A stretch of 64,000 nt of DNA from Arthrobacter sp. NicSoilB8 (GTDB taxonomy: Bacteria; Actinomycetota; Actinomycetes; Actinomycetales; Micrococcaceae), in assembly GCF_019977355.1 (NCBI RefSeq), contig NZ_AP024655.1, positions 2,232,001 to 2,296,000 on the forward strand, given 5' to 3'. This document shows positions 33,904 through 42,162 of this stretch, one piece after another. Each line of letters starts with the position of its first letter. Position 1 is the stretch's first letter. A program made the position numbers and the translations under genes. The notes below the pieces were generated by a model. It searched no databases. It was not told the origin of the DNA and worked only from the letters and a program-made list of their open reading frames with translations.

Positions 33904-35106
33904 GTGGGCAGGCTGAACAGGAGCCAGGGCGGCGCAGACGTGGCCGGGCCGGCGCAGACCTTCAAGGGCCCGGCGTACCCGCAACTGCGGCTCAACAACG
34001 CTGCCCTCGAAAACAACATCCGGGTCATGGCGGAGTGGTGCCGCGGGCGGGGCGTGGAGCTCGCCCCGCATGTCAAGACGACCATGTCGGCACCGATCAC
34101 CGAGAGGCAGGTGGCTGCCGGCGCGGTCGGCGTCACCGTCGCCACCGTGGATCAAGTCGCCGCGGTACTGGAGTGGGGCCATGGCCGCGTTCTCGTCGCC
34201 AACGAGATCGTCGACAGGCCCGGACTTACGCGTGTCCGCGCGTGGCTGGAGGACGACCCCGAACGGGAACTCCGTTGTTTCGTCGATTCGGCAGCCGGGG
34301 TCGAGGCGGCGGCGCAAATATTCGACGGCGCGGCAGTCCCTCTCGAAGTGCTGATCGACGTCGGAACACCCGGCGGGCGCACAGGCGTGCGCAGCCTTCA
34401 CGACGGTCTGCTCCTGGCGGAGATGGTCCGTGCCGCGCCGGGGCTGAGACTGGTCGGCGTCGCCGGATACGAAGGCGTCGTGCCGAACAGCAGGGCCGAG
34501 GACACGGTCGCTGCCGTTGACCGGCACTGCAGGCTGGTGCGGGACGTCTATCTGCAGGCGGCGACGTACTTTGAGACCGCCGCGCCGGTCTATTCCATGG
34601 GCGGGTCCGCGTTCCCGGACCGCGTTGTTGAGTTCCTTCCCGACCCCCGCCAGGTGCCTGGAACCAGGATTGTTCTGCGGTCCGGCTGCTATGTCACCCA
34701 CGATCACGGAACATACGCCGCCGTCAGCCCCGTTGCGGGACTCATCCCGGCCATTTCCGTTCGCGCCGTCGTACTGTCCACCCCCGAGGAGGGGATGGCC
34801 GTCGTCGGTGCCGGCAAACGCGATCTTCCGTACGACGCCGGACTGCCCACCTTCCTGACGGCCCGGACGGCAGATGGTGCCCCAAAGGACGGTGCCGCCG
34901 CCGTGGTCCGGAATCTCTTCGACCATCACGCAGTCCTCACCGGGGTAACCAGACTGGAGGTCACCGATACCGTGGATTTCGGGCTGTCCCATCCCTGCTC
35001 CGCCTTTGACCGCTGGCCCGACTACGTCCTCACCGACGGAGACGGACACGAGATCGACGTGTGGCAAACGGACTTCCGCCGGTCCTCCCTGAGAGTTCCT
35101 TCCTGA
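33904..35106 (+). CDS. D-serine dehydratase-like PLP enzyme (alanine-racemase fold)
   Basis: A 400-residue fold-type III PLP protein. The PLP lysine is in APHVKTTMSAPI (K58). The C-terminal D-serine dehydratase-like domain has the metal-binding DFGLSHPCSAFDRWPDYVLT (His and Cys zinc ligands). Families include D-threonine aldolase, D-serine deaminase DSD1 and 3-hydroxy-D-aspartate aldolase. The exact substrate cannot be told. The start is GTG at 33904. It follows the aquaporin gene closely and may be co-transcribed. Confidence 0.87.
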   Translation: MGRLNRSQGGADVAGPAQTFKGPAYPQLRLNNAALENNIRVMAEWCRGRGVELAPHVKTTMSAPITERQVAAGAVGVTVATVDQVAAVLEWGHGRVLVANEIVDRPGLTRVRAWLEDDPERELRCFVDSAAGVEAAAQIFDGAAVPLEVLIDVGTPGGRTGVRSLHDGLLLAEMVRAAPGLRLVGVAGYEGVVPNSRAEDTVAAVDRHCRLVRDVYLQAATYFETAAPVYSMGGSAFPDRVVEFLPDPRQVPGTRIVLRSGCYVTHDHGTYAAVSPVAGLIPAISVRAVVLSTPEEGMAVVGAGKRDLPYDAGLPTFLTARTADGAPKDGAAAVVRNLFDHHAVLTGVTRLEVTDTVDFGLSHPCSAFDRWPDYVLTDGDGHEIDVWQTDFRRSSLRVPS

Positions 35107-35173
35107 TCGGCCTGACGAGCGGCGGGGTTCGCGACCTGGACTGTGACTAACTCGCCGTGCAACCGGCGCCCTC

Positions 35174-35458
35174 TCATTCCTTGAGTTGATTTGTCAGCAC
35201 TTCGAATTCCTCGACGCCGAGGATCTGCAGGTGCTGCTCAGCGCTGGTCTCGGTGCGGATCTTCGTTGCAGCCTCCTCACTGCCGGCCAGGGCAGCCGCA
35301 TCCTCCCACAGCGTGATCGACAGTGACTTATTGTCCTTCCCCAACAGGTAATAAATGCCCAAGCACCCCGGAAGCTGGAGCACCCGGCTGACCGTGTCCT
35401 CTGATGGTGCTCCTGAACTGTCCGGGCCGGGCTGATATGTGCTGACGCGAGCGAACAT
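35174..35458 (-). CDS. Small alpha-beta barrel protein of unknown function
   Basis: A 94-residue protein, MFARVSTYQPGPD at the N-terminus and CLGIYYLLGKDNKSLSITLW in the centre. The opening FARVSTYQ and the ITLWEDAAALAGSEEAA helix are typical of small dimeric alpha-beta barrel (ABM-like) actinobacterial proteins. The ATG at 35458 is six bases after AGGAGG; two upstream in-frame ATGs overlap that ribosome binding site and are unlikely. Confidence 0.72.
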   Translation of the reverse strand: MFARVSTYQPGPDSSGAPSEDTVSRVLQLPGCLGIYYLLGKDNKSLSITLWEDAAALAGSEEAATKIRTETSAEQHLQILGVEEFEVLTNQLKE

Positions 35459-36188
35459 GTCCATCCTCCTCATCCAGATCCGACGACTGGAGTGCCTGCC
35501 GATCTTGCCCCAGACCCGGGGACCTGACCTTCACAACGGGCGGCCCTGGTCGCCGTCGGCCCGCTCTCCTCCCACCAGTAAGGACCTGTGAGCGCGGATG
35601 CACAAGGCCGGAACGGGCTGCCAGCCGGGACGGGCAACGTGAGTCTCTCCGGCCGGGCTCGGCGGCGGCGGCCGGCGTCACCCACGCACTGTCGCCCATG
35701 CGGTGCAGACGGCGGCCGTCGTCAGAGGATATCGGCGGCGGATTCCGTTGCGGTAAAGCACTCATGATGCGGAGAAGTTCCGGCGCTACGGGCATAACCG
35801 TAGCGCCGGACGTTGGACGCATCGGGAACCGGAAAACGCAGGGAAAACGCAGGAAAACGCCGCGAAATCGGCCGTGTCGGAGGCACCGGCTGCGTTTCGC
35901 ATGGACTCCAGAGGCGACGGAGCCGGTCGCGATAGCCCTTCGATAGCGATACCACTTTCTGCCGTTTTACCTTGCCGGCCGCCTTCTTCTCACGGTCGCT
36001 CAGACGGCGGCCGCCCGGTTGCCCGCAGGGCCCGATGACCCTGTCTCGTTGCCGGTGAACGGTGGGACGATCCGTGGGTATAAGTACTAGGACCCCGTTG
36101 CCGTTCTCGGTTCCTGGCTGCCGGTTCCCGGCGTCGGGCGCACTCGGCCGGTGATGTCAACCTGCGAGGTCCACCTAGGAGGTATCTG
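35459..36188. other. Long gene-poor region with a perfect hairpin
   Basis: No gene is supported in this 730-bp stretch. It contains a perfect 13-bp stem (TCCGGCGCTACGG at 35779-35791 and CCGTAGCGCCGGA at 35798-35810) with a six-base loop and no U-run. It also has three short GGAAAACGC direct repeats between 35830 and 35865, and two CGATAG repeats near 35932-35948. Base composition is less G/C-biased than in genes. A good AGGAGG lies at its right end before the VOC gene. Confidence 0.5.
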
Positions 36189-36560
36189 ATGATCACTGCC
36201 ACGATGGTTGTAGCCACGATTCCGGTCACGGACCTGGAGCGGGCGAAAGCGTTCTACGGCGAAACCCTCGGCCTGACATTCTTGTGGGAAACCCCCGTCG
36301 GCGTGCGGTACCGCTGCGGAACTGCCAGCGAAATCTCCGTTTTCAAGCGCCCGCCCGTCGAGACGGAGCACACCCTCGCTCACTTCGAAGTGGGGAACAT
36401 CGAGGCCGTGGTCCAAGACCTGGGCGCTAGGGGCGTCGAATTCCTGGACTATGCCGAAGGCCCCCTCACGACGACGGGCCACATAGCCCAGCTCGGCCCC
36501 GCGAGGGCTGCGTGGTTCCGTGATCCGGACGGCAACATCCTGGGGCTGCGCCAGGGCTAG
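36189..36560 (+). CDS. VOC-family protein (glyoxalase/bleomycin-resistance fold)
   Basis: A 123-residue protein of two beta-alpha-beta3 modules. The first is VVATIPVTDLERAKAFYGET with LGLTFLWE, the second LAHFEVGNIEAVVQDLGARG ending AAWFRDPDGNILGLRQ, the usual C-terminal metal-binding region (DPDGN). A strong AGGAGG precedes the ATG by six bases. Substrate unknown; such proteins include lyases, dioxygenases and antibiotic-binding proteins. Confidence 0.9.
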   Translation: MITATMVVATIPVTDLERAKAFYGETLGLTFLWETPVGVRYRCGTASEISVFKRPPVETEHTLAHFEVGNIEAVVQDLGARGVEFLDYAEGPLTTTGHIAQLGPARAAWFRDPDGNILGLRQG

Positions 36561-36627
36561 AAAGCGAACCCCCGCCGCGCCCCGGGCCGTGGGGCCAGGG
36601 CTGGCGGCAGGGGCTCATCGCGCTGGG

Positions 36628-36816
36628 TCAGTAGCCGGTGCTGCGTCCGCGGATGAGGCCGTCCGCGGTGCCGCAGAGCCCTACCCGGGTGCCGCCGGCG
36701 GTGCTCATCGCCTGCGCGGCCGCCCAGAATCGGTCGCCGGATGCCTTGACTCCTAGGCGCGTGGCAATGGCCCGTGCCATCAGCTCCACAGCATGCAGCG
36801 CAGGTGTTCCGCGCAC
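36628..36816 (-). CDS. Coding-like short frame, possibly a gene fragment
   Basis: A 62-residue frame with strongly G/C-biased third positions: GTPALHAVELMARAIATRLG, FWAAAQAMSTAGGTRVGLCG, TADGLIRGRSTGY. It looks like a conserved C-terminal domain. The only start is a GTG at 36816, with no clear ribosome binding site, and the frame is open back to the stop of the PaiB-like gene 15 bp upstream. It is either a small co-transcribed protein or the tail of a truncated gene. Family not recognised. Confidence 0.4.
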   Translation of the reverse strand: MRGTPALHAVELMARAIATRLGVKASGDRFWAAAQAMSTAGGTRVGLCGTADGLIRGRSTGY

Positions 36817-36831
36817 CGTGAGGGCCGGTTC

Positions 36832-37512
36832 CTAGCTCAGCTCGGAGGACCCGGCCGGGTCGCCGGAGTGCGGGCGCCGTGCCTGCTCGCGGGCCTCGCG
36901 TGCCGCCTCGACGTCGGCGGCGCTCTCCATGTGCCCGCGCGACCGCAGCCCGGCCACGACGCCGTCAATATCGGCGTCGGGCCGGTTCTGGCTGAGTTTG
37001 TGTTTCGCCTCGATCCGGGTGATGAGAAGCTCGACGCCGACGATCGCGCGCAGCTGGCCGGCAATGTAGCGCCAGGGGGCATCGTCGACCGTCCAGGGCC
37101 GCTCCGAACCGGCTTCGTTGTGATCGCTCAGCCGTCGGACATGGCTGGCGAGCCAGACCGGATCGTCATGGATGACCAGGTTGCCGTAGACGTGGGCGGT
37201 GGAGTAGTTCCACGTGGGTACGACCCGCCCGTGCTCTGCCTTGGACGCGTACCACGACGGTGTGATGTAGGCGTCGGCCCCCTGGATGATGAAGAGCGAT
37301 TCGCCGAGGGCGGGTTCGGACCATTGGGGGTTGTTGCGGGCGAGGTGACCGTGCAGCGCACCCAGCTCGCCGGCCGCCGGGTCATAGACAAAGGGCAGCA
37401 GTGTGGCAAGGATGCCGTTCGCCGTGGCGGTGATCAGGTTGGCCGCAGCCGGCCGGGTCAGCAAGTGCCGGACCGAATCGGGGCTGACGGCGAAATGTGC
37501 GGGGATATACAC
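36832..37512 (-). CDS. PaiB-like FMN-binding negative regulator family protein
   Basis: A 226-residue protein of the PaiB family (split-barrel FMN-binding fold). It starts YIPAHFAVSPDSVRHLL and contains LPFVYDPAAGELGALHGHLA, VPTWNYSTAHVYG and the C-terminal AKHKLSQNRPDADIDGVVAG, all classical for the family. In Bacillus the PaiB homologue represses sporulation and protease genes; in most bacteria it is probably an FMN or haem-linked enzyme. The start is a GTG at 37512. It lies downstream of the EamA exporter on the same strand (125 bp). Confidence 0.9.
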   Translation of the reverse strand: MYIPAHFAVSPDSVRHLLTRPAAANLITATANGILATLLPFVYDPAAGELGALHGHLARNNPQWSEPALGESLFIIQGADAYITPSWYASKAEHGRVVPTWNYSTAHVYGNLVIHDDPVWLASHVRRLSDHNEAGSERPWTVDDAPWRYIAGQLRAIVGVELLITRIEAKHKLSQNRPDADIDGVVAGLRSRGHMESAADVEAAREAREQARRPHSGDPAGSSELS

Positions 37513-37636
37513 GGAGATCTTTCCTTCGGGTGGCGGATCGGACGCGGACCGGATGAGTTGTAAGGAGGAGCGGGTACGGGTACGGGTTGCGGATGCGGGC
37601 TGCCGGCGGAGAGGCCGGGGGAAGAAGGTGGCCGTA

Positions 37637-38677
37637 TCAGCGGGACTGCTTCGCCGTGGCCAGGTCCTTCGCTTCCGCCTCCTGCCCTGCGCTGGACGGC
37701 ACTGCTTCGCTGAAAGGCACTGTTTCGCTGAAAGGCACTGTTGCGCTGGACGGCCTGATGGGGCCGGGGCGGGAGCGGACGGCCAGGCCGGCACAGAAAA
37801 CGACCACGGCGCCGCCGAGGATGGTGGTCCACGTCAGGGTTTCGCCCAGGAGGAGCCCGGCCCAGCAGATGCTCAGCACGGGCTGGACCAGTTGGACCTG
37901 GCTGACCTGCGCCATGGGGCCGATGGCCAGCCCGTGGTACCAGGCGAAGAAGCCAAGAAACATGCTCACGACCCCAAGGTACGCGAAAGCGGCCCACTGC
38001 ACAGGGGTAGCCGACGGCGGCTGCCCGGCCACGGAGACTGCCGCCATGCACACCATGAGAGGTGAGACCAGGACGAGCGCCCAGGAGACGGTCTGCCAGG
38101 CGCCGAGTTCGCGGGCGAGTTTGCCGCCTTCGGCGTAACCGATCGCCGCGGACGCAACCGCACCGAAGAGCAGCAGGTCCGACAGGTGCAGTTGTCCGAG
38201 GCCCCCGGACTGCGCGGACGCGAATCCGATTGCCGCGACGGCGCCGACGCCGGTGATGACCCAGAACATGACGGGCGGGCGCTCGTGGCCACGCAGCACC
38301 GCCATCGTCGCGGTCGCCGCGGGGAGTAGCGCGATAACGACGGCGCCATGGCTGGCGGGCACGGAGGCGAGGGCGAACGAGGTCAGGAGGGGGAAGCCGA
38401 CCACCACCCCGCCGGCGACGACGGCAACGCGCGCCCATTGGGCGCCCCGGGGCCGGCGCGGCCGGGTCAAAGCGAGGGCACACGCGGCGAGGACCGCCGC
38501 GACGACGGCCCGGCCTGATCCGATGAACAGCGGCGACAGGCCCCCAACCGCCACCCGGGTGAACGGAACCGTGAAGGAAAACGCGGCGACGCCGAGCAGG
38601 CCCCACCACAGTCCGGTGACCGGCCGGGACGGTAACGGTTGGTCAAGATGATGAGTAGCGCTACTATTGACTTTCAT
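37637..38677 (-). CDS. EamA/DMT-family transporter
   Basis: A 346-residue 10-helix metabolite exporter with two EamA repeats (LLGVAAFSFTVPFTRVAVGG in the first; AYLGVVSMFLGFFAWYHGLA and VQPVLSICWAGLLLGETLTW in the second). The C-terminal tail contains a short repeat (three copies of an 18-bp unit giving PFSET-type hexapeptides). The start codon at 38677 overlaps the ATG of the divergent MocR regulator, so both transcripts must be leaderless or nearly so. EamA proteins paired with MocR regulators usually export amino acids or related compounds. Confidence 0.9.
   Translation of the reverse strand: MKVNSSATHHLDQPLPSRPVTGLWWGLLGVAAFSFTVPFTRVAVGGLSPLFIGSGRAVVAAVLAACALALTRPRRPRGAQWARVAVVAGGVVVGFPLLTSFALASVPASHGAVVIALLPAATATMAVLRGHERPPVMFWVITGVGAVAAIGFASAQSGGLGQLHLSDLLLFGAVASAAIGYAEGGKLARELGAWQTVSWALVLVSPLMVCMAAVSVAGQPPSATPVQWAAFAYLGVVSMFLGFFAWYHGLAIGPMAQVSQVQLVQPVLSICWAGLLLGETLTWTTILGGAVVVFCAGLAVRSRPGPIRPSSATVPFSETVPFSEAVPSSAGQEAEAKDLATAKQSR
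37698..37751. repeat. Three 18-bp tandem repeats in the EamA tail
   Basis: Units starting GGCACTG at 37698, 37716 and 37734; the first two are nearly identical and the third is diverged. They are in frame and encode a repeated Pro-Phe-Ser-Glu-Thr-Val-like hexapeptide near the exporter's C-terminus. The copy number may vary between strains. Confidence 0.7.
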
Positions 38678-38697
38678 GTCCAACGATAGCACTTCGA
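38639..38697. promoter_or_regulatory. Divergent MocR/EamA promoter and operator
   Basis: For the MocR gene, TTGGTC (38639-38644), a 17-bp spacer and TACTAT (38662-38667) form a plausible promoter whose start site falls at about the ATG (38676). AGTAGCGCTACT (38653-38664) is a perfect 12-bp palindrome overlapping the -10. GCGCTACTATTGAC on the left and GTGCTATCGTTGGAC on the opposite strand form an imperfect inverted repeat centred on the overlapping start codons, a likely MocR operator. Confidence 0.55.
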
Positions 38698-40091
38698 TAA
38701 TCGCGGCCCGGCTCCGGGAATGGATTGCGGGTGCCGCGCCCGGGGCCCGGCTGCCGTCGACGCGGTCCCTGGTTGCCGAATACCAGGCCAGCCCCGTGAC
38801 CGTGCAGAAAGTGCTCCGCACGCTCGCCGCGCAGGGCCTGATCGAGAGCCGTCCCGGCGTCGGAACCTTCGTGCGGGCCGTCCGGATAGCCCGTCCCGCG
38901 GACTACGGCTGGCAGACCGCCGCGCTGGGAACGCCTCGTGCTCCGCTCCGGTCCGTCTCCACGGCGATGCGGAGTGCACCGAACGATGCCATTGCTTTCC
39001 ACTCCGGCTATCCGGACCGCGAACTCCTGCCCGAGCGCCTGGTCCGGGCGGCACTGACGCGCGCAGCCCGGGCAGATGCGGCCTTGTCCCGTCCGCCCGC
39101 CGCGGGCCTGCCCGAACTGCAGTCCTGGTTCGCGCACGAACTCCGGGCCTCCACTCCGGCCGGCGTCATCCCGCCCACGCCCAGCGACGTCATCGTGCTT
39201 CCCGGCAGCCAGAGCGGACTCAGCTCAGTGTTCCGGGCGCTGGTTGGCAGCGGGCAGCCGTTGCTGGTGGAGTCCCCGACGTACTGGGGAGCCATCCTGG
39301 CCGCGGCGCAGGCCGGTGTCCGGGTTGTTCCCGTGCCAAGTGGTCCCGAGGGTCCGGATCCGGAGGAGTTGGCGCGCGCCTTTGACGAGACCGGCGCGCG
39401 GCTGTTCTATGCGCAGCCGAACTATGCCAATCCCACCGGCGCGCAGTGGTCGGCCCGTGCGGGCGAGCAGGTCCTGGACGTTGTGCGGGCGCACGGCGCG
39501 TTCCTTCTCGAGGACGACTGGGCGCACGATTTCGGCATCACCACCGATGCAGTGCCCGTTGCAAGCCGGGACGATTCCGGCCATGTCGTCTACCTGCGCT
39601 CGCTGACGAAGAGTGTGTCCCCGGCTATCCGCATTGCCGCGGTGATCGCCCGCGGACCGGCGCGTGAGCGTATTCTGGCCGACCGCAGTGCCGAGTCGAT
39701 GTACGTCAGTGGCGTTCTGCAGGCGGCCGCCCTCGACGTCGTGACGCAGCCGGCGTGGCAGACCCACCTTCGCGGGCTCCGCCACCAGCTCCAGTCCCGC
39801 CGGGACCTGCTGGTCGGCAGCCTGCGGGAACATGCCCCGCTGGCCCACGTTGAGCATATGCCCAGGGGCGGGCTGAACCTTTGGGCGCGCCTGCCTGACG
39901 GGACCGACGTCGACCAGCTTGTCCGTGACTGCGAGGCGGCGGGGGTCATCATCGCCGCCGGAACCGAGTGGTTCCCGGCCGAACCGGCCGGCCCGTTCAT
40001 CCGGCTCAACTACGCCGGACCCAACCCGGGCGCCTTCCGTGAAGGTGCGCGGATCCTCGGCCGGGTGCTTGAGCGCATGACAGGCCGGTAG
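38676..40091 (+). CDS. MocR-family regulator (GntR domain fused to aminotransferase)
   Basis: A 471-residue PLP-dependent regulator. Residues 1-70 are a GntR winged helix (GARLPSTRSLVAEYQASPVT, IESRPGVGTFVR). The rest is a type I aminotransferase-like domain with LPGSQSGLSSVFRALVG, YAQPNYANPTGAQWS and the PLP lysine in VYLRSLTKSVSPAIRI. MocR proteins sense PLP-bound amino acids and control adjacent transport or metabolism genes, here the EamA exporter. Its ATG shares three bases with the divergent start codon, pointing to leaderless translation. A terminator follows its stop. Confidence 0.93.
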   Translation: MSNDSTSIIAARLREWIAGAAPGARLPSTRSLVAEYQASPVTVQKVLRTLAAQGLIESRPGVGTFVRAVRIARPADYGWQTAALGTPRAPLRSVSTAMRSAPNDAIAFHSGYPDRELLPERLVRAALTRAARADAALSRPPAAGLPELQSWFAHELRASTPAGVIPPTPSDVIVLPGSQSGLSSVFRALVGSGQPLLVESPTYWGAILAAAQAGVRVVPVPSGPEGPDPEELARAFDETGARLFYAQPNYANPTGAQWSARAGEQVLDVVRAHGAFLLEDDWAHDFGITTDAVPVASRDDSGHVVYLRSLTKSVSPAIRIAAVIARGPARERILADRSAESMYVSGVLQAAALDVVTQPAWQTHLRGLRHQLQSRRDLLVGSLREHAPLAHVEHMPRGGLNLWARLPDGTDVDQLVRDCEAAGVIIAAGTEWFPAEPAGPFIRLNYAGPNPGAFREGARILGRVLERMTGR

Positions 40092-40096
40092 GGCGA

Positions 40097-40120
40097 ACCG
40101 GCGGGGGAGCGCCCGCCGGT
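40097..40120. terminator. Bidirectional-type terminator hairpin
   Basis: ACCGGCGGG (40097-40105) and CCCGCCGGT (40112-40120) form a 9-bp perfect stem with a GGAGCG loop, five bases after the MocR stop. The U-run is weak. It also ends the minus-strand small frame to its right. Confidence 0.65.
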
Positions 40121-40121
40121 G

Positions 40122-40250
40122 TTATCCGGCGTCGCGGGGCACGAACATGAAGACGGCGGCCCCGGGCAGGCAGGTCACCGACCCTGGAGTGTCCCACTGG
40201 TCCGGCCGGAAGCCGTCGAAGAAGCCGTCACACGGAGTCACCCCTTGCAT
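40122..40250 (-). CDS. Small coding-like frame (42 aa), possibly a gene remnant
   Basis: A minus-strand frame from ATG 40250 to TAA 40122 with G/C-biased third positions. It reads [20 protein letters not shown] then [14 protein letters not shown]. The regular W, F, P and G spacing looks like the C-terminal end of an enzyme rather than random sequence. There is no clear ribosome binding site. Not recognised. Confidence 0.35.
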   Translation of the reverse strand: MQGVTPCDGFFDGFRPDQWDTPGSVTCLPGAAVFMFVPRDAG

Positions 40251-40279
40251 CCCCGGCCGTTCGGGCGATAACTTTAATC

Positions 40280-40303
40280 TTCAAGTAAAGTTTCAAGTAA
40301 AGT
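40280..40303. promoter_or_regulatory. Tandem TTCAAGTAAAGT motif (candidate MarR/operator site)
   Basis: Two perfect, adjacent 12-bp units TTCAAGTAAAGT at 40280 and 40292, preceded by ACTTTAATC, in an A/T-rich island in otherwise very G/C-rich DNA. It is about 95 bp upstream of the RibA-monooxygenase fusion gene. The TTCAAG/CTTGAA core resembles the elements before the hydrolase (28982) and the dioxygenase (42128). Confidence 0.5.
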
Positions 40304-40398
40304 TTCGCGGGAGAGCCGCGGAACGTGACGCCGCCTGGCCGGTCACATCCGCTCTGGCCAGGCGTCTGAGCCCAGTGCCGAATACCTGAGGACCCGAG

Positions 40399-42087
40399 AT
40401 GACCCTTGCGTCAGAGACCATTTTTCAGGCGTCTGCCGTACCTGCGGCCGCCGTGCGCACCCGTGTTTCGGTGCCGCTGCGCTTTCCGGACGGCTTCACC
40501 GCCGAGGCTGAAGTGATGACCTTCAGCGGGCTCGCCGACGGAAAGGAGCACCTGCTACTGGCCCTCGGCGAGTGGGAGCAGGCCTTGCTGGATGCGGCGC
40601 CAGGCGGCATAGGGCCGGATGGTGCGGGGCCGCTGGTGCGGCTGCACAGCGAGTGCCTGACCGGGGATGTGTTCGGGAGCCAGCGGTGTGACTGCGGCCC
40701 GCAGCTGCGGGAGGCCGTGGAGCGCATCGCCGCAGCAGGCGGATTCCTGCTCTACCTCCGCCAGGAGGGCCGCGGGATCGGACTGTACAGCAAGCTCGAT
40801 GCCTATGCGCTGCAGGACCACACCGCCCACACGCTCGCGCTGCCGCCCGACGTCGGACCCGGCCGCAGTGAGGCGAAAATCAGCGTCGGCTACGAGCCTG
40901 CGGCGCGGGCCGATGCTGTGGCATCGGTTGTCCCGGCCCATGAGGATATGCTCGCCCGGGCCCAGGGGCTCGTTCCGGCCCTGCGGGAGCGGGCCGAGGA
41001 AACGGAGCGCCTTCGCCGCATTCCGGAGTCCACCATGGCGGAGCTGCAGTCGGCCGAAATCTTTCACCTGCTGTCTCCGACGGCGGTCGGCGGATTTGGC
41101 ATGGGGCTGGAGACCTATGGCGAAGTGGTCCGCCGGCTTGCCCGGGGCTGCGCCTCCACCGCCTGGAGCGCCGGCCATCTGATCGAGCATGTCTGGATGC
41201 TGGCGCGCTGGCCCCGGGAGGCGCAGGATGAAGTCTTCGCGAGCGGGCCGGCCCCTTTGGCGGCCGCAACCGGCGCGCCGGCGGGTGTGGCCGAGAAAGT
41301 TCCTGGCGGCTACTCTATCTCGGGCCGGTGGACTTTTGCGTCCGGGGTGATGCATTCCGAGTGGGCGCTGCTGGCAGCGCAGCACGGCGCGGTGCGCCTG
41401 CAGTGCCTGGTGCCGCTGGCCGAGGTCGAGGTGCTCGACGTGTGGCAGACGGCCGGACTGCGGGGGACCGGGAGCAATGACATCCTGGCGGAGGGCCTGT
41501 TCGTCCCGGAGCATCGGGCGCTGGACTGGGAACTCCTGGCCGCGGAAGAGAATCCGGGCAGCGAGCTCCACTTGGACCCACTGATTCATACCCCCATGGG
41601 TGCGCTGCTGAATATGGTGGCTCCTGCCGCCGCCCTTGGATCCGCCGAGTACGCCGTCGAACTCTTCGGCGAGCTGATGATGGTGCGGAAGGTCAAACAT
41701 ACGGCGGAAGCCAGGCAGGCGGATTCACCGCTCGCGCAGGTCCGTTATGCGCAGGCTTACGGGCTGGTCGGCACGGCCCGGCTGCACTGGCAGGAAGCGG
41801 TTGGGGTGGTCTCTGCCTCGCACGCGCGCCGGCCGGCAGCGATGACCGACCGGGAGCGCAGCCAGTACCGTCTGTCCCTCGCATTGAGCGGGGAGGCGTC
41901 GGCCGCGGCGGTCCGGGTGGTCATGGCGGGATCCGGCGGGAGCGTGCACCGCTTAGCGCATCCACTGCAGCGGATCCAGCGCGACGTCAACGTCCTGATG
42001 AACCACGCGGCCCTGGCCGGGGACCCGATTCTTGAGCAGGCCGGCCGCGGCCTCCTGGGCCTCGGGTTCACTGTGCCGTCGTTCTGA
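40399..42087 (+). CDS. RibA-like (GTP cyclohydrolase II) domain fused to flavin monooxygenase/acyl-CoA-dehydrogenase-fold protein
   Basis: A 562-residue in-frame fusion. Residues 20-140 are the N-terminal half of GTP cyclohydrolase II: zinc cysteines in [20 protein letters not shown] (C86, C97, C99) and the GTP loop [20 protein letters not shown]. After that the catalytic half (equivalents of E. coli Tyr105, Asp126, Arg128) is missing. A short HTAHTLALP resembling a RibA tail leads to residues ~180-562, an acyl-CoA-dehydrogenase-fold flavin monooxygenase of the HsaA/HpaB type ([40 protein letters not shown]). The RibA part can hardly be active. The gene has a TTCAAG-type operator and lies beside dioxygenase and quinone-reductase genes. 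Confidence 0.85.
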   Translation: MTLASETIFQASAVPAAAVRTRVSVPLRFPDGFTAEAEVMTFSGLADGKEHLLLALGEWEQALLDAAPGGIGPDGAGPLVRLHSECLTGDVFGSQRCDCGPQLREAVERIAAAGGFLLYLRQEGRGIGLYSKLDAYALQDHTAHTLALPPDVGPGRSEAKISVGYEPAARADAVASVVPAHEDMLARAQGLVPALRERAEETERLRRIPESTMAELQSAEIFHLLSPTAVGGFGMGLETYGEVVRRLARGCASTAWSAGHLIEHVWMLARWPREAQDEVFASGPAPLAAATGAPAGVAEKVPGGYSISGRWTFASGVMHSEWALLAAQHGAVRLQCLVPLAEVEVLDVWQTAGLRGTGSNDILAEGLFVPEHRALDWELLAAEENPGSELHLDPLIHTPMGALLNMVAPAAALGSAEYAVELFGELMMVRKVKHTAEARQADSPLAQVRYAQAYGLVGTARLHWQEAVGVVSASHARRPAAMTDRERSQYRLSLALSGEASAAAVRVVMAGSGGSVHRLAHPLQRIQRDVNVLMNHAALAGDPILEQAGRGLLGLGFTVPSF

Positions 42088-42127
42088 CAGCCGGGCGACG
42101 CCGCTGGCAGGGCGGCAGGCAAGAAGC

Positions 42128-42139
42128 TTGAAGCTTCAA
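42128..42139. promoter_or_regulatory. Perfect MarR-type palindrome TTGAAGCTTCAA
   Basis: A 12-bp perfect palindrome ending 24 bp upstream of the dioxygenase ATG, in an A/T-rich patch. It differs by one base from the element at 28982. The position would overlap the -10 region, consistent with repression. Confidence 0.6.
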
Positions 42140-42162
42140 CAAAAACAGGATAGGATGATGCC

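Noticed and set aside
33724..35067. 447-residue minus-strand frame over the PLP-enzyme gene
   Set aside because: The plus-strand enzyme has PLP-lysine and zinc-ligand motifs; the minus frame is a shadow.
40233..40250. Another TCACCC site (CGGAGTCACCCCTTGCAT)
   Set aside because: Only one half-site is present; the expected GGGTGA five bases on is ATCCCC.
40149..40257. FMN riboswitch upstream of the RibA-containing gene
   Set aside because: I looked for the RFN element pattern (conserved AGGG, GACCGGTGG-type stem cores) and found none; the leader instead holds A/T-rich direct repeats and a small coding-like frame.
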